64,000 bases of DNA, from assembly GCA_013396525.1 (NCBI GenBank), contig VWYX01000217.1, positions 62,001 to 126,000 on the forward strand. The letters run 5' to 3'. A program made the position numbers and the translations under genes. The notes beneath the pieces were generated by a model that was not told where the DNA came from, ran no database searches, and saw nothing but the letters and a program-made list of their open reading frames with translations. Below, piece by piece: positions 59,901 to 64,000 of the stretch. Source of the DNA: Chaetorhynchus papuensis (lineage: Eukaryota; Chordata; Aves; Passeriformes; Rhipiduridae). Within the stretch, counting starts at the first letter, position 1. Each line of letters opens with the position of its first letter.

Positions 59901-62900
59901 TTCTGGTATCATCACTGCAAAGGTCACAATGCAAAACCATGACATACATTTTCATGCAGTCTTGTGTATGTAATAGCTTCATCCGAGACAAAGCAGAACT
60001 CCAGATGGAGTTGTATGATAATAGCTTGACTCTTGACAGGTGTTCTCCTATTTTTGTGCCTATACATATGCTTGTGCATAGTAAGTCTTTTCTATGTGGC
60101 ACACATAAAAATATTGACAAGGTATTAAATCTAACAGTAAAATGAAGTGAGGGGAAAACATGCATCAAATTCAAAGTTAGGGTTATTGTCTACGAAGTCA
60201 TACCACTTTGTGATGTTTACCTGGATTCAATTACAGCAGAGATTAATATAAAACAAGGTCTAATTCAGTGAGAGCTTAAGAAACAATTGTGCAGGTATGT
60301 TAAACCTGCACGTACCTAATTAAAGCAGGTTAATAGAGAAAGAGATGAAGATGCAACCAATATCCCACCAATGTCTATATCTAACAATGGAATGCTAAAT
60401 GTTTTGAACTCATGCTTAGCTGCCATAAGTATAAATTTACACCACACAGGGATGTACATTTTTATTCATCACAATGCCCAACATTTTAAATAATTTATTT
60501 CTAATTTAAATGTGTAAGTTTGCTTCTGCTCTGGTCTTTATTAAGGCAAGTCATAGAACTGAAGTAAAATGTACAGCTTTGAGTAGATATGGCTGGATTT
60601 TTGGATGAAGGAAGAGCAGCTGAGGACTTCCAGGCTGCAGAGTAGTTCTGGGGATATTGGAAGTCTGTGAATGTGAGACAGGAGTGCTCCCTTGGCAACA
60701 AAGAAGGTCAGCAGTATCTGGGAGCATATAAACACGAGTTTCGATAAGAGACTTCCTGAAGTCTCTTCCTGACTTGCATTGCTATTTGATTTTACGATGG
60801 CTTTCAATATGCATTCATAAGAATATGAGTAAGGAAATACTTCCTCTTGAAGATTCTTGCTTATCAACACAAAGGTCCCTGGTCTGTCTTGGGTCATTTA
60901 TTTTTGTTTTTTCTTTTCCCCTGAGGAAAGTTCTGCCATTCAGGAAGCAAATCTTAGTAATAAAACTGAAAAACTCAAGCTTGAGCTCCTCAAACTGAAT
61001 TAGAAATGATTCATTCATTAGTTTAAGCAGACCCAAGTCAGTATTTTATATAATTATACAAATATTCACCATGAAAGAGTTGAATCTGAGATGAGTCAGC
61101 ACATAGATCACCTAGTATGATTCTGCCCCATTCCTGGATGAGTACATTAATCTTAGTCAGGCATGAATATGTACAATAACAAAGGATAAACTTTCATTAT
61201 TAAAATATTTTTAATCCTCTCTTAGAAGTCACGATTCTAGGAAACAGAATGAAACTGGATTCATATATCATTTGCAAAGAAGCAACAAAAATGGAAACAC
61301 TGAAAAATGAAATAGTTGAAAAATTTCCTGAAGTCCCTCAGAATATTCTGATTTTCTGATTTCAGAAGTTTTAGTTGGTGTTCAATGATTGTTAACTTGT
61401 GCACATGGCAGGAAGATCAAGGCTCGTTGCTCTTTCAGCTCAGAAAGTCATGACAGGCGAGGGAACTATACAGACAAATATTTTAGCAGTCTGCTTTTAC
61501 TGGCCTTATTACCACTTTTATAAATATATATATAATGTATATCACTGGAAGAAAAAGAAAATGATGAATGGCTTAGTCTTTTAAATATGTCAACTGTTAA
61601 AGAAATCTCTGGATAAGATTAAATTATACAGAAAACCCTTATCTGTATCAGCTATTCTTTCCAGTTTTCTCATACGGCTTTCCTTTTCATTCTAATAATC
61701 CCAATGATTTTAAGTCATCATGGGTGTAAGTTTGTGTAATTTTCCTATAATAATTTCATCTGAAGGTTATTTAATATCTAGAATCTGTTACCATGGGGAA
61801 ATAAAAGTAGAATAATTCAAATACAACTTGAAAACATGAAGGGCCACTCTAGAGAATTTCACATGGTGCAGAGTAATCCATTGCAATGAATATTTCAAAG
61901 AGGAAATTTAAGGCTACAGTTGTAAAAGATTCACATAATATTTATAAAGCATCAGTTAGCCTAAACTGCATGTGTCACTCTTTCCTAAATGCAGTGCACA
62001 GCCATGCAAGTTTCAGGATTTGGGAATTTTCCTCTTTTCAGTTTGCCACTACACTCAAGCCACAAAAGACAATCTGAAAAGACAGGAAGTATGGAAACAG
62101 ATGTTCCAACTATAAAATATAAAAAGAGGTGTGGAGAGGAGAAAAAGAGTGAGTTACCATATGGCAAAAATGGCATAGTAAGTTTATCAAGTGTATTAAA
62201 AGATAGGGAAGGATCAGAGGAACAAACTGGTCAGGGACATGTCAGCATGGTAACTACCAGGGTTTTCATCTTCTAATTCTATATCTTATTAACACTTGAC
62301 CCACATGTCAATCCCTCTGCAGATTAATATGGCATGGTGGGCTATTTAGAAGTTGATTACTGATCACAAATGAAAAGCAATCGTGTTTTTAATTTTTAAA
62401 AGTAACGAAATGAAGGAAAAGCATTTGACTGCAAAATCAGATATGTCAGAGTGAGGAAATCCAACCCACTGACTTTGCAGGAATTCAATATGAAAGTCAG
62501 GCATTATAGATATAACAGGTAAAGGGCTTGAAGTGGTGTGGCTACCGAGCAGAAATTATTCCATGGTTGTCTCCTGTAATTTACAGTACACTGAGCCAGA
62601 TTCTCTCCTCGGCCTACATCCAGTTGGTGCAGAAGATATTAATTATCACTGAAAGTGAACTGTATATACTGCAGGTATTTTAGTTTGCTGCTTAAAGCTG
62701 GCCTGTACATAACCTAGGGCAGCCTCAGGGCTGCTCTAATTTATGGCAATTTCTTAAGACACAAACATAGTGAATTAGAGCTCCTTTCTGCTTCTCATCT
62801 TGATCAGGTATAAATAGAATATAGACAGTTGTGCCCAGCCAAAGGAAAGAAGACAAGCAACTTATCTGGGCTAATCTTCATACCAACAGGGGCAGCCCAG

Positions 62901-64000
62901 ATTGGTTATTTTGTCTGAAAGTGGTCAGATAATCTTACCCAAGGCATAGAAAAACACCAAATCAAAATATCTGAAGTACAAACATGGCCTGAATATAACC
63001 TAGGAAGTGTGGTTTGTTTTCTGAAGCCATGATTTGAGCTGAAACATCCAGTAGGTTGGTCCTGTATTTGTAAGAATAAACAAATAAAAGCCATAACATT
63101 CTTGGTTCCAGTAAATTCCATTTTCCTCCTGGGCTGGCATTGAAAGATTTTACATACAGCTGCTGTACGTAGGCAGCTGCCAGTTTAGTCAGCATTTGGG
63201 AATCCCCAGATGGCCTAAGAAAGGACAAAGCTTTTGCACAACATACTGCAATAGTTTTGTGCTGAAGAACATTCCTAGGAGACCTAGAACAAGACTTCAA
63301 TTTACTTGGGGACTTGTTCATCACTGTACTAAAATCACTGAAAACATTCAACCAGCCAAGTGAGTGAAAACCAAAACTGTATGGCTCCATTGTTCAGCCC
63401 ACAGGATGGCCCAGGAAGTGATAATTGAATCAATATGACAAGCAGTTCAAAAGAGCCTGATTGTTTTGGCTTCTTCTAGGGAAAGCAGTGAATCATTTTA
63501 AGACAAAAGTTGCCTAATTTCTTGTCCACTCTTAAAGCAGAATGAAAACCCAGTCCACAGCCTTTACTAGGGAGACAAAATCCTGAAAAAAACAAGAACA
63601 AGTGTCATCATGACGTCTTGGGTTTTGGACGTAAATCTTAAAAACAACTGCTCTGAATTGCCAGTAAATGTGTGTTTCCTATGCGTAGTAAATGAGAAAT
63701 GTTATTCGATTAACATCTGCTGTCCTATGTCATCAAAAATGTGACAATCCCTTATCATCAGAATGAATAGCTATAGAGAGGAGCACTAGTGCAAAAGCCG
63801 ACCTTTAGGTAGAATAATTAATTACATTTTGTCTTAAATATCTTATATGGCATCTTATATGGCATCTTTTAGACCTACAGTAGAATCAGACATTTAGATT
63901 GCAGGAAACTTCATTCCCTCACTCCAGATTCCTCATTGTCTAACCACCATATCCTCTCATTGGTTATTTTTTACTTATGGGGAACATTTCTTTTCAGACT
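56946..64000. other. Intergenic, no gene recognised
   Basis: AT-rich with no supported gene. The longest frames are 139 codons (59726-60145, plus) and 142 codons (62962-63390, minus), lengths expected by chance in this much AT-rich DNA. A 12-bp direct repeat ATCTTATATGGC occurs at about 63840-63863. By synteny MACC1 should lie beyond the right edge. Confidence 0.4.

Noticed and set aside
59726..60145. 139-codon plus-strand open frame
   Set aside because: No domain, no splice context or neighbouring exon, and a chance-level length.
62962..63390. 142-codon minus-strand open frame, considered as a MACC1 exon
   Set aside because: No MACC1-like SH3 or death-domain motif and no family match. About one frame of this length is expected by chance in this window.
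1..64000. CRISPR arrays, operons, phage or bacterial defence systems
   Set aside because: The sequence is avian nuclear DNA with introns and retroposons; no prokaryotic feature is present.

Overview
This window is vertebrate nuclear DNA, almost certainly from a passerine bird. It is AT-rich and mostly non-coding, with intron-split genes, CpG-island promoters, CR1 retroposon tails ending in repeats like GATTCTATG, a solo retroviral LTR, and tRNA-Ile-derived SINEs carrying a CR1-like tail. That SINE architecture is the one described from songbirds as TguSINE1, and it is the basis for the passerine call. There is one 241-bp N gap (40118-40358) and a single N at 15803.

Only two protein-coding genes are supported, both on the minus strand. 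POLR1F (TWISTNB, the RPA43 subunit of RNA polymerase I) occupies 313-3845 in four coding exons that join into a 329-residue protein. TMEM196, a small four-pass membrane protein, occupies 21711-40043 in four coding exons (55 + 19 + 85 + 20 = 179 residues). I rebuilt both by translating the minus strand and requiring GT...AG introns with matching phase. The order and orientation match the conserved amniote block TWIST1 - FERD3L - POLR1F - TMEM196 - MACC1. TWIST1 would therefore lie to the left of the window and MACC1 to the right. No MACC1 exon is visible before 64000.

Layout: 1-4000 holds POLR1F and its CpG-island promoter. A SINE with a tandemly duplicated head follows at about 4047-4234. The stretch 4.2-21.4 kb is intergenic and contains a CR1 split by a 965-bp solo LTR with a 5-bp target duplication (7.76-9.20 kb) and several simple repeats. 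The stretch 21.4-40.0 kb is TMEM196; its 11.7-kb first intron contains two more CR1 copies. The TMEM196 CpG island (about 39.5-40.86 kb) is interrupted by the N gap. From 40.9 to 64 kb there is no recognisable gene, only one SINE, one probable LTR and simple repeats.

The two genes have no known functional link: one is a housekeeping nucleolar polymerase subunit and the other a mainly neural membrane protein. I found no new biological system. The most interesting items are the retroelement structures: the duplicated SINE head beside the POLR1F promoter, the nested insertions, and the shared SINE/LINE tail. The long in-frame read-through of TMEM196 exon 3 is also worth a look.
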